DNA from: an uncultured Eubacterium sp.
Lineage (GTDB): Bacteria; Bacillota; Clostridia; Lachnospirales; Lachnospiraceae
DNA length: 64,000 bases
NCBI GenBank assembly: GCA_947642745.1
Contig: CANRTU010000003.1
Location: forward strand, 35,369-99,368
Direction of reading: 5' to 3'
Shown here: positions 10,366-18,401 of the stretch, in pieces
Layout: each line of letters begins with the position of its first letter
Numbering within the stretch: position 1 is the stretch's first letter
Made by a program: the position numbers and the translations under genes
Notes under the pieces: model-generated
What the model saw: only the letters and a program-made list of their open reading frames with translations
Told to the model about the DNA's origin: nothing
Databases searched by the model: none

Positions 10366-10423
10366 AGCGCAAATATGAATCTATCAGGGCGATGGGCAAT
10401 TGGGAAGAGCTGCTATGACAAAG

Positions 10424-10540
10424 GAGTATGTGCCAATAACGATGCAGGCAGGCCAGATCTATAATGGGCGCATCTGGCAGCGGAAAGACGTCGCTTCTTA
10501 ACCTTGCGGCAGGCCTGGAATGTGCGACAGAAGGGATGGC
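10424..10540 (+). pseudogene. ABC transporter ATPase fragment with Walker A only
   Basis: The frame from 10464 reads MGASGSGKTSLLNLAAGLE, an ABC-type Walker A region, and then loses similarity after about 25 codons. The preceding bases (start near 10424) look like the worn 5' end of the same gene in another frame. No signature motif or Walker B follows, since the opposite-strand oxidoreductase begins at 10563. It is a relic, unrelated to the ATPase gene split by the prophage as far as can be seen. Confidence 0.6.
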
Positions 10541-10562
10541 TTTTCTGCTGTTTTATCTTTTT

Positions 10563-11588
10563 TCATTCCATCTCCCTGAAGGTACCGGCCATTCCTCCCA
10601 CAAGGCTCCACTGGCGCCGCATATAGGATTTCAGATTTTCCGTGCTTTGCCGGTAAATCTCACGAGCCATTTGCGGATTATCAAAATGCTCCATAATCGC
10701 ACAGGCGGCGCAGTACCCACTCTCCATTCCGGCAGATATGCCCTCGCCCATAGGGTTCAGAAATCCTGCGACCTCCCCGGCGAAAAGGATGCGTCCCACA
10801 CCGTAATCCACACGGCATCCCGGACGGATATGCGGCATCAGCCACTTTTCTTCTTTCGTCTGCCTGTCAATCCGCAGGTGATGGTTTACTTTCATGTAAG
10901 AAATAAAACGTTTATAATAATATCTGGTTTTATCCATATCCTTTACGGACACTCCAAGCACCAACAGGTCATCCTTCACGTTAAACCACGCATCATATTC
11001 CGAAAGTTCCGGCTGCAGGTACGCGTAAAAGTAATGTGGATCTAAGTCCATGCTACCCTCGTTAAAGGTCTGGTATGTTGTTATGTATCCGGGAACCTCC
11101 CCGGTAATCTTCCGTCTCAATGTTCCGACAACACCCTCACAGTCCAGGACATACCTTGCGCTTTCCGTATAATTATTTTCCTCATGCAGGCTGACCTCCA
11201 CAAAACCCTCCCTTTCCGTACAGGAAAGAGCCGCCACGCCATCCCTGACCTCTGCGCCGCTCTCCTTTACCTTTTTAGCAAGCCATCCGTCAAAATGGCT
11301 GCGCCATACATTCAGCCCCTCCTGCTCAAAGCGGTATTCCCTGCCTGAATCATTTGTAAAGATCATGCCCCTGTTCTCTGTCGGGGTACACATGACTGAT
11401 TCCGGCACACCCTCCCCGAAATAAGTCTTTACAAGTTCCATTGATTTCTTTATCAGAACACCCGAACAGGATTTATACCTTGGCATTTTGAATTTCTCTA
11501 CCAGAAGAACCCTGTATCCCTTTTCTGCCAGGACCTTAGATGCCGTGCATCCTGCAGGCCCCGCCCCGGCCACTATCACATCATACAT
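10563..11588 (-). CDS. FAD-dependent oxidoreductase, geranylgeranyl-reductase type
   Basis: A 341-residue flavoprotein. The N-terminus MYDVIVAGAGPAGCTASKVL is a Rossmann FAD-binding motif (GxGxxG). A second FAD motif, GRILFAGEVAGFLNPMGEGI, lies near residue 270, as in geranylgeranyl reductase and related NAD(P)/FAD enzymes. CSGVL near residue 42 fits the family's conserved Cys. The substrate is unknown. It is the only intact gene in a stretch of broken genes, and nearby flavodoxin fragments suggest it was once part of a redox cluster. Confidence 0.85.
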   Translation of the reverse strand: MYDVIVAGAGPAGCTASKVLAEKGYRVLLVEKFKMPRYKSCSGVLIKKSMELVKTYFGEGVPESVMCTPTENRGMIFTNDSGREYRFEQEGLNVWRSHFDGWLAKKVKESGAEVRDGVAALSCTEREGFVEVSLHEENNYTESARYVLDCEGVVGTLRRKITGEVPGYITTYQTFNEGSMDLDPHYFYAYLQPELSEYDAWFNVKDDLLVLGVSVKDMDKTRYYYKRFISYMKVNHHLRIDRQTKEEKWLMPHIRPGCRVDYGVGRILFAGEVAGFLNPMGEGISAGMESGYCAACAIMEHFDNPQMAREIYRQSTENLKSYMRRQWSLVGGMAGTFREME

Positions 11589-11696
11589 CCGTCTGTCACC
11601 CTTTCCGCCGTTTCCTATTACTTCGGCAGAATACCGTTCCGTCTAAAGCAAAAGTATCCATGAAATTATATCATAGAAATTTTCTGTTTTTCTAAG

Positions 11697-11800
11697 TTCC
11701 ATGTCATGTCCGTTCTCTTTTGCGTCTTCCACAAAGGCATCCACCAAAGCCGCCGTTTTCCCCTTTAGGCGGGGCTTCCGTTTAACACTAAAATCTTCAT
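11697..11800 (-). pseudogene. Flavodoxin-family N-terminal fragment, frameshifted
   Basis: Starts MKILVLNGSP, the phosphate-binding loop of NADPH-dependent FMN reductase/flavodoxin-like proteins. A one-base loss after the proline codon then brings an early stop. In the shifted frame the protein goes on as KGKTAALVDAFVEDAKENGH before similarity ends. Its ATG overlaps the stop of the upstream flavodoxin fragment, so two such genes once lay in tandem. Confidence 0.6.
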
Positions 11801-12069
11801 GCCTGCCTCCCCATCTCACGAGCCTTTTCCAGAACGCTATGTTCCTTTATTGTTTCCGGAGCACCCGCACCGCCTGCAAAAATACAGCCCGCAAGACATG
11901 CCCTTTCAAAGCAGGCTGTGAATCCTTCCAGTCCTTTCCTTGCTCCGTCTATGGCATGCTCATCCTCATCTGCTGCCGTTGCCAGAAGATACACATCCCG
12001 ATATGTATAATCTGCCGTATATAAAGGGTTTGCCCAGCGGGGCAAGCTCCAATAAGGAAGATACCCCAA
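11797..12069 (-). pseudogene. Flavodoxin-family C-terminal fragment
   Basis: An open frame of 90 codons that matches only the C-terminal half of flavodoxin-like oxidoreductases: ADYTYRDVYLLATAADEDE, then LAGCIFAGGAGAPETIKEH and a closing KAREMGRQA. The FMN-binding N-terminus is missing, and upstream sequence belongs to a recombinase relic, so the gene is 5'-truncated. Confidence 0.55.
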
Positions 12070-12121
12070 AGCCTTACATTTAAATATAATTCTTCTTGTG
12101 TTGTAACAGTATAACCTATGG

Positions 12122-12299
12122 CTATGCTGTTCTTCCGTTTATATTATTCTCATAGATTTTCTGAATAAGGAGGTCAATCTCGCTTATACGTTTTTTTGTT
12201 ACCGTAAGTTCTTTGCGCTTTCGGGAATGCTCCTTTTTCTTTTCTTCGCCAAATGCCGCCATCTGCTTTCTGGCAAAGTCTTTTTCAAAGCTATGCACA
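12122..12299 (-). pseudogene. Large serine recombinase fragment
   Basis: In the frame ending at 12122 the peptide HSFEKDFARKQMAAFGEEKK continues to KKRISEIDLLIQKIYENN. This is typical of the coiled-coil region of large serine recombinases of Tn4451-like elements. It joins directly, out of frame, to the relaxase relic to its right, which points to an internal deletion in a former mobilizable element. Confidence 0.55.
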
Positions 12300-12731
12300 T
12301 ACCAGAATACTGGTATTTATCGCCCCACATTTCCCTTGCTAATTTCAGTCCGATTTCGTGGCACTGTTCGGGCGTTACCTCGTCTGGCTTGAGCTTTGGT
12401 AGCCGTGCCATGCGATATACCCGCCTGTCTTTTGGTACTGTTTCTTTGTCAAAATCATCTGCTGTAATGCTGTTTCTTTCAGACAATTGATTGCGGAAAC
12501 ATACTCGCCCTCATTTGTTTTTAACGGATTTTTCACATAGGAGAACACGTCAAAAAAATCCTGCATATCTTGATTCGGCACGGTCTTTTCTGGGTTTTCT
12601 ATATAGTCAATCACGTCTTTTATGCTCCCTTTGACATGCCACAGGCTCGTTACCGCCAGGCTGTCCACCCATCCCCGATATGATATATGTAAATGGAAAT
12701 TGCTATTTGCAGGCAATATAAATCCCTCCAA
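12300..12731 (-). pseudogene. Relaxase (MobA/VirD2-like) N-terminal fragment, frameshifted
   Basis: The frame from the right gives AVTSLWHVKGSIKDVIDYIE and TGGYIAWHGYQS, characteristic of relaxases of Firmicutes integrative elements. Near 12390-12395 one base is missing. The other frame then continues LKPDEVTPEQCHEIGLKLAR up to EMWGDKYQ, where similarity ends and a recombinase fragment begins. The catalytic histidine motif that normally follows is lost, so the protein cannot work. Confidence 0.7.
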
Positions 12732-12835
12732 ACTCCAAAAAGCGAAGTCGGAGGGGGGCAGGGTATGACGAAGCAGCCCACCCGAACATCGTTTTTTATT
12801 TGGCGGGTTATCGTTTTTGGAATACTTGCAGCTGG

Positions 12836-13018
12836 TTAATCTGACAGTTCTGTAACTGATTCTATACAGCCGTCTTTGATCATGATAATCTCATCTGCCT
12901 GTGCTGCAAGATACTTGCTGCGCGTTACTACAATGACACACTTTCCAAGCTCATGCGCCGTTCTTTTCAGCAATTCAATAATTTCCCCTGCTGTGTTTTC
13001 ATCAAGATTGCCTGTGGG
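12836..13018 (-). pseudogene. ABC transporter ATPase, 3' part cut off by the prophage
   Basis: The minus-strand frame reads PTGNLDENTAGEIIELLKRT and ends at a stop at 12836. It is the C-terminal portion of an ABC ATPase (D-loop, H-loop region reading VIVVTRSKYLAAQA, where the usual H-loop His is Arg). Joined across the 8-bp core to the sequence at 63951-64000 it gives an unbroken VILADEPTGNLDENT, so the prophage splits the gene between Walker B and the D-loop. Confidence 0.85.
13011..13018. other. attL core
   Basis: CCTGTGGG, shared with attR. Host DNA lies to the left and phage DNA to the right. The phage arm starting caatgtacagttagtacaac is an imperfect inverted match to the phage arm at attR (ttgtactaatgttacacta), as expected for the two halves of a serine integrase attP site. 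Confidence 0.85.
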
Positions 13019-13042
13019 CAATGTACAGTTAGTACAACATAC

Positions 13043-13082
13043 GGAACCCCGGAAGACTGCTGCCCTCCGGGGTCCTTTTTTT
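13043..13082 (+). terminator. Rho-independent terminator just inside attL
   Basis: GGAACCCCGGA (13043-13053) pairs with TCCGGGGTCC (13066-13075), followed by a run of seven T. It points rightwards. In the integrated state no rightward gene precedes it inside the phage. In the excised circle it would lie just beyond the integrase gene and attP, and so would end the integrase transcript. Confidence 0.7.
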
Positions 13083-13096
13083 CTCTCCTGCTTCCG

Positions 13097-13312
13097 TCAC
13101 ATCAGCCCGCCATCTTCCGTCTGATACACTCTTTCGATAGAAAGATACTGGCAGGCGCAGTCCTGCGAACAAAAAATATTGTCACTTCCGTCCATTTCCC
13201 GAAAATACTTTGCCTGTATAAAATTATCCCTGCACATGACAAAACCATCTTTTACCGGGTCAATCTCTTTTCCGTACTGTGCGCAGACTCTCCCCGTTTT
13301 TTTAATCTCCAT
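13097..13312 (-). CDS. Small cysteine-containing phage protein
   Basis: A 71-residue protein of unknown function. It has cysteines spaced as CAQYGKEIDPVKDGFVMC and CSQDCAC, which could bind a metal, like small FCS or zinc-ribbon proteins. The ATG at 13312 overlaps the end of the ribbon-helix-helix gene upstream, so both are in one leftward operon. It is the leftmost gene of the prophage. Confidence 0.65.
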   Translation of the reverse strand: MEIKKTGRVCAQYGKEIDPVKDGFVMCRDNFIQAKYFREMDGSDNIFCSQDCACQYLSIERVYQTEDGGLM

Positions 13313-13574
13313 CAAGCAACCCCTCCCCCGTGTCCCTCTTGTATGCTTCTTTCACTGCTGCAAGTATATACTCATTGCGTGACATACCCTGTTTTTTCGC
13401 CACCGCTTCAATCTTTGCTTTTGCCCCTTTCGGCAGAATCATTTCAGCCCGGTCATAATGCTTACGTGTGTATTCATTTTTCGCTTTTGTTGCTGCCGGT
13501 CCCCGTGGAACCGTCCACTTTTTCTTTTCTTCCTCTGCCGCCTGCTCCTGCCTGCTTTCCTCCGTGTTCCCCAT
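13302..13574 (-). CDS. Ribbon-helix-helix DNA-binding protein, likely regulator
   Basis: About 90 residues with a charged N-terminal arm and a C-terminal region YDRAEMILPKGAKAKIEAVA followed by GMSRNEYILAAV. That is the strand-helix-helix pattern of Arc/CopG-type repressors. Candidate starts are ATG 13583 and 13574; the first is only two bases from GGAGG, so 13574 is preferred. Its promoter region contains three copies of the TTACGTAA palindrome that recurs elsewhere in the prophage. It is therefore the first candidate for the protein that reads this operator, though ParB is an alternative. Confidence 0.75.
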   Translation of the reverse strand: MGNTEESRQEQAAEEEKKKWTVPRGPAATKAKNEYTRKHYDRAEMILPKGAKAKIEAVAKKQGMSRNEYILAAVKEAYKRDTGEGLLDGD

Positions 13575-13629
13575 ATCTGGCATGACCTCCTTTTTCCATG
13601 ATACACACATTATAGCATATCTTTCAATA

Positions 13630-13711
13630 ATACGTAAGTATACAAATTATACAAATATACTTACGTAAGCTTGTGCATTCTGCCTATTGCCATTATACCT
13701 ACGTAAGTATA
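13630..13711. promoter_or_regulatory. Operator cluster 1 (three TTACGTAA-type palindromes)
   Basis: Copies lie at 13630-13643 (ATACGTAAGTATAC), 13656-13670 (TATACTTACGTAAGC) and 13694-13711 (TATACCTACGTAAGTATA). They fill the space between the leftward ribbon-helix-helix gene and the rightward gene at 13764. The third copy lies exactly inside the spacer of a sigma-A promoter, as expected for a repressor site. Confidence 0.8.
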
Positions 13712-13715
13712 TAAT
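13687..13715 (+). promoter_or_regulatory. Promoter with operator in the spacer
   Basis: TTGCCA (13687-13692), a 17-base spacer and TATAAT (13710-13715). The spacer is the palindromic operator itself. The same promoter-operator unit, with a single base change in the -35 box, occurs on the minus strand at 47680-47708. It would drive the two small rightward genes at 13764 and 14085. Confidence 0.75.
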
Positions 13716-13763
13716 AAAGGCAGTTAAAGAAAACGCCACATCAAAGAAAGTGAGGAAACATAC

Positions 13764-14027
13764 ATGCAGATTGCTAATAATTTTAATGAATTTATCGACA
13801 AGGTATCGGAAGCGGAAAGACAAGTTTTGAACTCTCCTGCCGGGCAAGAATTGACACAAAAACTTCTTGAAATGAAGCTGAAACAAAACCCTAACATGAC
13901 CCCGGAAGAATGGAAAGACACAAAATCACAGTTCATGACTTTCATGTTTGCAGTGTTCGTGAAAGAAGTCCCGGAAGCAATGCAGGAATTAGGCTCCCAT
14001 TTATGGCATGAATTAAACGCACAATAA
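13764..14027 (+). CDS. Small helical protein of unknown function
   Basis: 87 residues, starting MQIANNFNEFIDKVSEAERQ, predicted mostly helical and acidic/amide-rich. I do not recognise a family. It follows the operator-controlled promoter and is transcribed opposite to the late genes, so it is probably expressed in the lysogen or early. Its leader catcaaagaaagtgaggaaa is repeated before the next gene. Confidence 0.65.
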   Translation: MQIANNFNEFIDKVSEAERQVLNSPAGQELTQKLLEMKLKQNPNMTPEEWKDTKSQFMTFMFAVFVKEVPEAMQELGSHLWHELNAQ

Positions 14028-14084
14028 CAAAACCACCGGGGCGGCACTGCTGCCCCGCCCATCAAAGAAAGTGAGGAAATAAAC

Positions 14085-14396
14085 ATGGCTTATGAAGTAG
14101 TTGCCTGCAAAAAATGCGGCGGGTCTGGCAAATTCCAATACCGTTCCGGCGTTGTCGGTCACTGTTACCCCTGCAACGGCTCCGGCAAGCTGAAACGCTA
14201 CGCCCACAAGTCCTTTGCAATCAGCATAAATGATGAAGCCGGGAACCCGTTCTGCTGGCTCAATGTCACCGCAAGAAGTGAAGCGGAAGCAAGGCGCAAG
14301 GCTCGCAAAATCGGTGAAAACGGCTGCTACAAAGATAGGCTTGACACTATCGTTGCAGTTGAAAGCGGCATTGAATACACATACAAGCCCTTATAG
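14085..14396 (+). CDS. Small protein with DnaJ-type zinc finger motif
   Basis: 103 residues. The N-terminus has CKKCGGSGKFQ and CYPCNGSGK, two CxxCxGxG-like units as in the DnaJ cysteine-rich domain, so it probably binds one zinc ion. The C-terminal half has an AREAxARRKA-like helix (RSEAEARRKARKIGENG). It shares the promoter and the leader repeat of the gene at 13764. Function unknown. Confidence 0.7.
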   Translation: MAYEVVACKKCGGSGKFQYRSGVVGHCYPCNGSGKLKRYAHKSFAISINDEAGNPFCWLNVTARSEAEARRKARKIGENGCYKDRLDTIVAVESGIEYTYKPL

Positions 14397-14410
14397 CCCC
14401 ATACACGCAA

Positions 14411-14451
14411 AAAAGACACGCAAGCTATAAATATATGCCTGCGTGTCTTTC
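14411..14451. terminator. Bidirectional terminator between convergent genes
   Basis: AAAGACACGCA and TGCGTGTCTTT form an 11-bp stem around a 17-19 base loop. T-rich sequence follows on the plus strand and A-rich sequence precedes it. It separates the rightward small genes from the leftward lysis genes. Confidence 0.75.
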
Positions 14452-14485
14452 TTTCAATTTTGGGCTATTCTGTGCGCCGTGGCGG

Positions 14486-15061
14486 TCATCCCCCGCCGCC
14501 GTCTTCAATCACAATTTTTTCCACGTTCCGTTCTGCCGCTTCCGCTTCCTCTGCCGATATGGTCCCAACCTTTTCCCCGTCTTCATTGTACACATTTACA
14601 CTTCCGTCCGGGTTGTCTTCCAGTGCGCCGTCCGGGACATTGTTTGTTGCAACTGCTGTTGTCCCTGCATATCCTGTATAGATATTTACCGTGGAACCTT
14701 TTGCCGCTGCCCTCTGCCCTACTTTGTAATATGTCGCATTGCCTGTTTCCGCTTCCTTTTCCCCGGCTTTCATAGCGTTGTATGCAGACTGGGCTATTGC
14801 CTTTAGCTGGTCTTCCGTCACATCAAGCCCGGCTTCGTCCGCAATCTCTTTCAGCTTCTCCACGACTGCCGCCATTTTTTCTTCCCCGGTCTGCTTCTTC
14901 ATAAACTCTTTTGCCCATACAACAAACTGCGCCGCCCACTGCGAAAGCATATTCAGCTTATCGGTCACGGTCTTTGGCACTTTCGGGAAAACGTATTTCC
15001 CCACTACAAAAGCCACAACCGCAATGCCTAACTGTACCGCCAATAAAGTAATGTCATTCAT
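14486..15061 (-). CDS. Phage holin, LLH (phi LL-H) type
   Basis: 191 residues. One N-terminal membrane helix (LLAVQLGIAVVAFVVGKYVF) is followed by an amphipathic, charged region with EEKMAAVVEKLKEIADEAGL, the pattern of the LL-H holin family. The C-terminal third is acidic and glycine-rich and ends in GGGG. It lies beside the endolysin and would open or prime the membrane for lysis. Confidence 0.75.
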   Translation of the reverse strand: MNDITLLAVQLGIAVVAFVVGKYVFPKVPKTVTDKLNMLSQWAAQFVVWAKEFMKKQTGEEKMAAVVEKLKEIADEAGLDVTEDQLKAIAQSAYNAMKAGEKEAETGNATYYKVGQRAAAKGSTVNIYTGYAGTTAVATNNVPDGALEDNPDGSVNVYNEDGEKVGTISAEEAEAAERNVEKIVIEDGGGG

Positions 15062-15079
15062 CTTCTTTTATCCTCCCTC

Positions 15080-15247
15080 TTATTCTTCCGGCACGACAAC
15101 CACGGAAATAACGCTGTCCATATTGTAAATTCCTATCCACTGATTATCTTTTACGATAATGAAGCACTTTCCGTCATACTTGTAGTCGTCATATTCTTTC
15201 TTTGTCCACTCGGTTTTTTCTCCGTTTTTGAATGTAATTCTAATCAT
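15080..15247 (-). CDS. Short phage protein in the lysis module
   Basis: 55 residues, MIRITFKNGEKTEWTKKEYD to VVVVPEE, beta-rich and without a membrane segment. The start is preceded by GGAGGAAAAGAAC. It lies between the endolysin and holin genes with short gaps and so is surely translated with them. Function unknown. Confidence 0.6.
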   Translation of the reverse strand: MIRITFKNGEKTEWTKKEYDDYKYDGKCFIIVKDNQWIGIYNMDSVISVVVVPEE

Positions 15248-15263
15248 GTTCTTTTCCTCCCTC

Positions 15264-16145
15264 TTATTTTGTCGGCAGCTTCAAAACCTGCCCTTTATGA
15301 ATTGTATTGTCTTTCAGCCCGTTCATGGTCTTAATTTCATTGTACCTTGAACCGTCCCCCAGCTCTTTGTCTGCAATCGCCCACAAGCTGTCACCCGCTT
15401 TCACGGTATATGTCTTTGTCCCGGTTCCCGGTATCTTAATAACCTGCCCTACGCTGATTTTGTTAGGGTCTGCAATGCCGTTGTAGCTTGCCAGCTTTTG
15501 GTATGTAGTCCCGTACTTTGCGGCAATCTTTGAAAGCGTATCGCCTTTTTTCACTGTGTATGTCTGCTCTTTCGTGCCGGAAGCGGGCTTTCCTGCCGCA
15601 CTGGAAGCTGGCTTGCTTGATGTGCCGGAAGCTGCCTTTCCTGCTTTCTTTGCATAGTCAGGCAGACAATATCCCCTGATAAACTTACCGTCTACCTGCA
15701 GTTTCCTGTATGAAACGCTGTCATTTTTGTTGCCCTCAATGATTGTCATTTCATCACCGTTTACGGCTGTAACAATACCTACGTGTTCCGGGTAGCCCGT
15801 GCAATCGCCTTTCCCGTTATCGTCCCAGTCATACATGATAACATCACCTTCCGCTGGTCTGTATGCGTCATTCTCTTTCCAGCGTCCTAACTTCTTGTAA
15901 AGCTCAATCATTGCGCCACAGCCGCACTCTATCGGCATAATGTCCGTAATGCCGCACTTGATAGCCACAAAGGAAACAAATGTTGCACACCATGAATCTG
16001 TATACTTTACCAGATAGCCCCTTGCAAGCGGCTTGTGTGCGTTGTAGCCGTCAATAATCTTCCTGTGGCTCCCGTCAGATTCTTTGCAGCCTAAATACGC
16101 CTGCGCCGTCTTCACCACTTTTCCCCTTAACTCTTTTTCTGTCAT
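15264..16145 (-). CDS. Endolysin: CHAP amidase/peptidase with two LysM repeats
   Basis: 293 residues. Residues about 10-150 are a CHAP-like domain with the catalytic cysteine in [10 protein letters not shown] and a histidine in [11 protein letters not shown]. After a Ser/Ala-rich linker come two LysM modules, [20 protein letters not shown] and [20 protein letters not shown], that bind peptidoglycan. There is no signal peptide, so export needs the holin. Confidence 0.9.
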   Translation of the reverse strand: MTEKELRGKVVKTAQAYLGCKESDGSHRKIIDGYNAHKPLARGYLVKYTDSWCATFVSFVAIKCGITDIMPIECGCGAMIELYKKLGRWKENDAYRPAEGDVIMYDWDDNGKGDCTGYPEHVGIVTAVNGDEMTIIEGNKNDSVSYRKLQVDGKFIRGYCLPDYAKKAGKAASGTSSKPASSAAGKPASGTKEQTYTVKKGDTLSKIAAKYGTTYQKLASYNGIADPNKISVGQVIKIPGTGTKTYTVKAGDSLWAIADKELGDGSRYNEIKTMNGLKDNTIHKGQVLKLPTK

Positions 16146-16180
16146 ATCTGTATTACCTCCTGTTTTGATTTTTGTATAAT

Positions 16181-16205
16181 AAAAGGCTGCGGCGATCCCG
16201 CAACC
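16181..16205 (-). terminator. Rho-independent terminator before the endolysin gene
   Basis: On the minus strand GGTTGCGG and CCGCAGCC pair (one G-U) around a 5-base loop and are followed by TTTTATTAT. It lies between the membrane protein gene at 16218 and the endolysin, so part of the late transcript may end here. Confidence 0.6.
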
Positions 16206-16217
16206 TCTTATTTTTTG

Positions 16218-16601
16218 TTATTGTGAAGCCATGCCGGAAAAGTCAGACAGTGACGCTTCCATTTCCGGGTTGCCCTGCTTTATCTTTTCCAGATTTTCAG
16301 CTTTCGACTTCCAGCAGTAGAACGCCACTGCAAATACCGCAACGCTTCCGACAAACGCCAGCAGGGTTGAAAGCTGGTATATGTCTTTCATCAGCACCAC
16401 CCACACCGCAACCGCAAAAGCTATATAGTATGTAGCCATCACCGAAAAGACAATGATTTTTGTAGCCTGCGGTTTCTTCTCCGGGTGTTCCCTGATTTCA
16501 CGCTTTCTTCTTCGCCTTGCCGCCGCAACTGCTCGTATATTCAGCAGAAAAATCAGGGCAAGCGCACATATAAAGCCCAGTATGAAACATAAAATTTTCA
16601 T
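16218..16601 (-). CDS. Small phage membrane protein
   Basis: 127 residues with three hydrophobic segments: ILCFILGFICALALIFLLNI at the start, then two more around residues 45-68 and 73-95. An open frame extends to 16703 but overlaps the XhlA gene; the ATG at 16601 follows AGGAGGTTTAGGGG and is the likely start. It lies among lysis genes and may be a holin or antiholin. Confidence 0.7.
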   Translation of the reverse strand: MKILCFILGFICALALIFLLNIRAVAAARRRRKREIREHPEKKPQATKIIVFSVMATYYIAFAVAVWVVLMKDIYQLSTLLAFVGSVAVFAVAFYCWKSKAENLEKIKQGNPEMEASLSDFSGMASQ

Positions 16602-16615
16602 TTCCCCTAAACCTC

Positions 16616-16879
16616 CTATACTCCGATACCCAGCCGCAGGAACGCAATTCCAATTCCTATTACCCCGGTAATGATTGCCGCAATCACTGTTCTTTTCAGC
16701 CACGTTGCTTCTGCCTGCTGCTGCTTGATTTCAGCCTGCGTGTCTTTCAGCTCGTTTTCAAGCAGCAGTATTCTTCTTTCATTCTCGTATGTCTTGGCTT
16801 TTACGTCACCGTAACTGTCCATCTTGATTTCGATTGTCTTCAACCTGTCCAGCACTTCCCTCTCGAAAGTTTGTTCCAT
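16616..16879 (-). CDS. XhlA-like haemolysin/holin accessory protein
   Basis: 87 residues with a coiled-coil N-terminal part (ERRILLLENELKDTQAEIKQ) and one C-terminal membrane helix (VIAAIITGVIGIGIAFL), the build of XhlA, which works with a holin in host lysis. Its first 74 bases overlap the end of the reverse transcriptase gene, so the DGR and lysis modules are directly coupled. Confidence 0.85.
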   Translation of the reverse strand: MEQTFEREVLDRLKTIEIKMDSYGDVKAKTYENERRILLLENELKDTQAEIKQQQAEATWLKRTVIAAIITGVIGIGIAFLRLGIGV

Positions 16880-18032
16880 TCCCCAGCACCTCCTTTTTAT
16901 ACATTTCGTTCAAGCTCTGCCGCAAACCGTAACTGTCAAAATGCTGCAATATTCCCCGGTATGAAGCAACGCTCCTGTCAAGCGTTTCTTTGTCAATCTC
17001 TCCCACCGTATAGGCATGGAACATATATTGCAGCCGCCTTTTCAGCTTCTTTGCGGTCTTCTTGCGCAGTTTCCTGTGCGTTGACCATACCCGGAACCCC
17101 ACAAACTCAATCCCCATGCTTGCAGGGCGTATGCAGGTTTTGTTGTTTAGCTGCAAATTCAGCCTTTCGCCTATAAACGCCACTATTTTCCGCTTGACTT
17201 CCTCCAGATACTTTTTATCATGGTGAAGTATTATGATGTCGTCCATGTACCTGATATAAAAATGGATTTTCAGCTTGTGCTTGCAATACTGGTCAAGCTC
17301 ATTCAGATACAAGTTTGCAAACATCTGTGAAGTCAGGTTCCCAATAGGCAAGCCAACATCATCAAGCATTTTGTCAAAAGCCACGTCCCCTACATCAGCA
17401 CCCAGCGGCAATCCGAACTTTGTATCTTCACAGTCAATGATTTTCGCCAGCAGGTCTAAAAGCGGCGGGTCATCAATCAGCCGTGCAAGTATGCCTTTCA
17501 GCTTTTCATGGTCAATCCTGTAAAAATACTTTGCAATGTCCAGTTTCAGGTAATAATACCGCTTCGGCTTCCTGTCCGTCTGGCACAGCCAGCTTTGCAG
17601 GCGGTCTATTGCGGCGTGCGTCCCTTTCCCCTGCCTGCAAGCATAGCTGTCATATATGAACCGCTTTTCTATTAACGGGTTTAGCTGCCTGTATATTGCG
17701 TGCTGTGCAACCCTGTCTTTGAAAATCAGTGACATAATAAGCCGCTTTTTAGGCTCATACACGTAAAAAATATTGTACCTGCCTACCTCATACATTCCCC
17801 ATATAAATTCATTCTGCAAAATTATCAGGTTGTCTTCTAATCGGTCCGTATACTCCATTACGTCCTGCCTGTACCTTTTGCATTTTATAGCCGCCTTGTA
17901 TGCGTAAAACAGATTTTCAAAATCGTATATCTTAGGGAAAAGCCCCTTGATTTTCTTCAATGCTTCTTCCCTCCTGTCATTAAAAATGCGCCGTGCAAAT
18001 CTACTCTGGTACTGCCATTTCAAACGTGACAT
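16806..18032 (-). CDS. DGR reverse transcriptase
   Basis: 408 residues, of group II intron/DGR type. The palm motif is RYMDDIIILH (YMDD near residue 265). Motif 4 reads GLPIGNLTSQMFANLYLNEL; the IGNLTSQ stretch with its serine is typical of DGR enzymes. YYYLKLDIAKYFYRID holds the first catalytic aspartate. No maturase or endonuclease domain follows. With Avd and the template repeat directly upstream it would copy template RNA with errors at adenines, and the cDNA would replace the variable repeats. Confidence 0.95.
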   Translation of the reverse strand: MSRLKWQYQSRFARRIFNDRREEALKKIKGLFPKIYDFENLFYAYKAAIKCKRYRQDVMEYTDRLEDNLIILQNEFIWGMYEVGRYNIFYVYEPKKRLIMSLIFKDRVAQHAIYRQLNPLIEKRFIYDSYACRQGKGTHAAIDRLQSWLCQTDRKPKRYYYLKLDIAKYFYRIDHEKLKGILARLIDDPPLLDLLAKIIDCEDTKFGLPLGADVGDVAFDKMLDDVGLPIGNLTSQMFANLYLNELDQYCKHKLKIHFYIRYMDDIIILHHDKKYLEEVKRKIVAFIGERLNLQLNNKTCIRPASMGIEFVGFRVWSTHRKLRKKTAKKLKRRLQYMFHAYTVGEIDKETLDRSVASYRGILQHFDSYGLRQSLNEMYKKEVLGNGTNFREGSAGQVEDNRNQDGQLR

Positions 18033-18212
18033 ATAACATTCAGCTTTTCAGCCGACTTTCACCGTGTAAGGCAAAATCAGGAATATGTCTTACATTCCCG
18101 GACGCAGACACGGTTACTAACTGTCTTCACGGCAATTCAATCTTTTTCCTACGGTTCCCGGTCTGGTCCCCTTTGGAACGGAAAACAACCCCTTTAACCC
18201 ATACGCACGGGA

Positions 18213-18232
18213 CACGCTCACTTGTGAACGTG
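18213..18232 (-). other. Stem-loop between template repeat and reverse transcriptase gene
   Basis: In the minus-strand RNA CACGUUCA and UGAGCGUG pair (one G-U) around a CAAG loop, about 20 bases after the 3' end of the template repeat. The loop is not of GRNA type, unlike the hairpins behind the two variable repeats. It may be part of the structured DGR RNA that the reverse transcriptase binds. Confidence 0.5.
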
Positions 18233-18252
18233 ACTTTCTGGCAATAGGGGTG

Positions 18253-18367
18253 AAGCGGAACGGAACGCCACATTGTTGTTGCTGTTAGAACGGGGGTTGT
18301 TCAAGTTCAACGCCGCAACGCCACCGTTGGAAGTGTTGTTGAAACTCGAACCCCGGATAAGCACGGC
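18253..18367 (-). other. DGR template repeat (TR)
   Basis: This segment lies between avd and the reverse transcriptase gene. It matches 18929-19039 with 11 mismatches in 111 bases and 57615-57729 with 12 in 115. Every mismatch is at a plus-strand T of this copy, that is an adenine of the coding strand. Read in the target frame it encodes RGSSFNNTSNGGVAAL and then many more AAC codons (ten AAC/AAT in all), the hallmark of a DGR template. Confidence 0.97.
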
Positions 18368-18401
18368 AAGTCCTCTATAACGGTTGTTTCCCAAATTATG
18401 T

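Noticed and set aside
12766..12840. Short rightward frame MTKQPTRTSFFIWRVIVFGI as a membrane protein start
   Set aside because: Only 24 codons with no continuation; it may be a permease relic, but the evidence is too thin.
13630..13711. Operator cluster as a CRISPR array
   Set aside because: Only three short palindromes with irregular spacing, no cas genes and no longer repeat unit.
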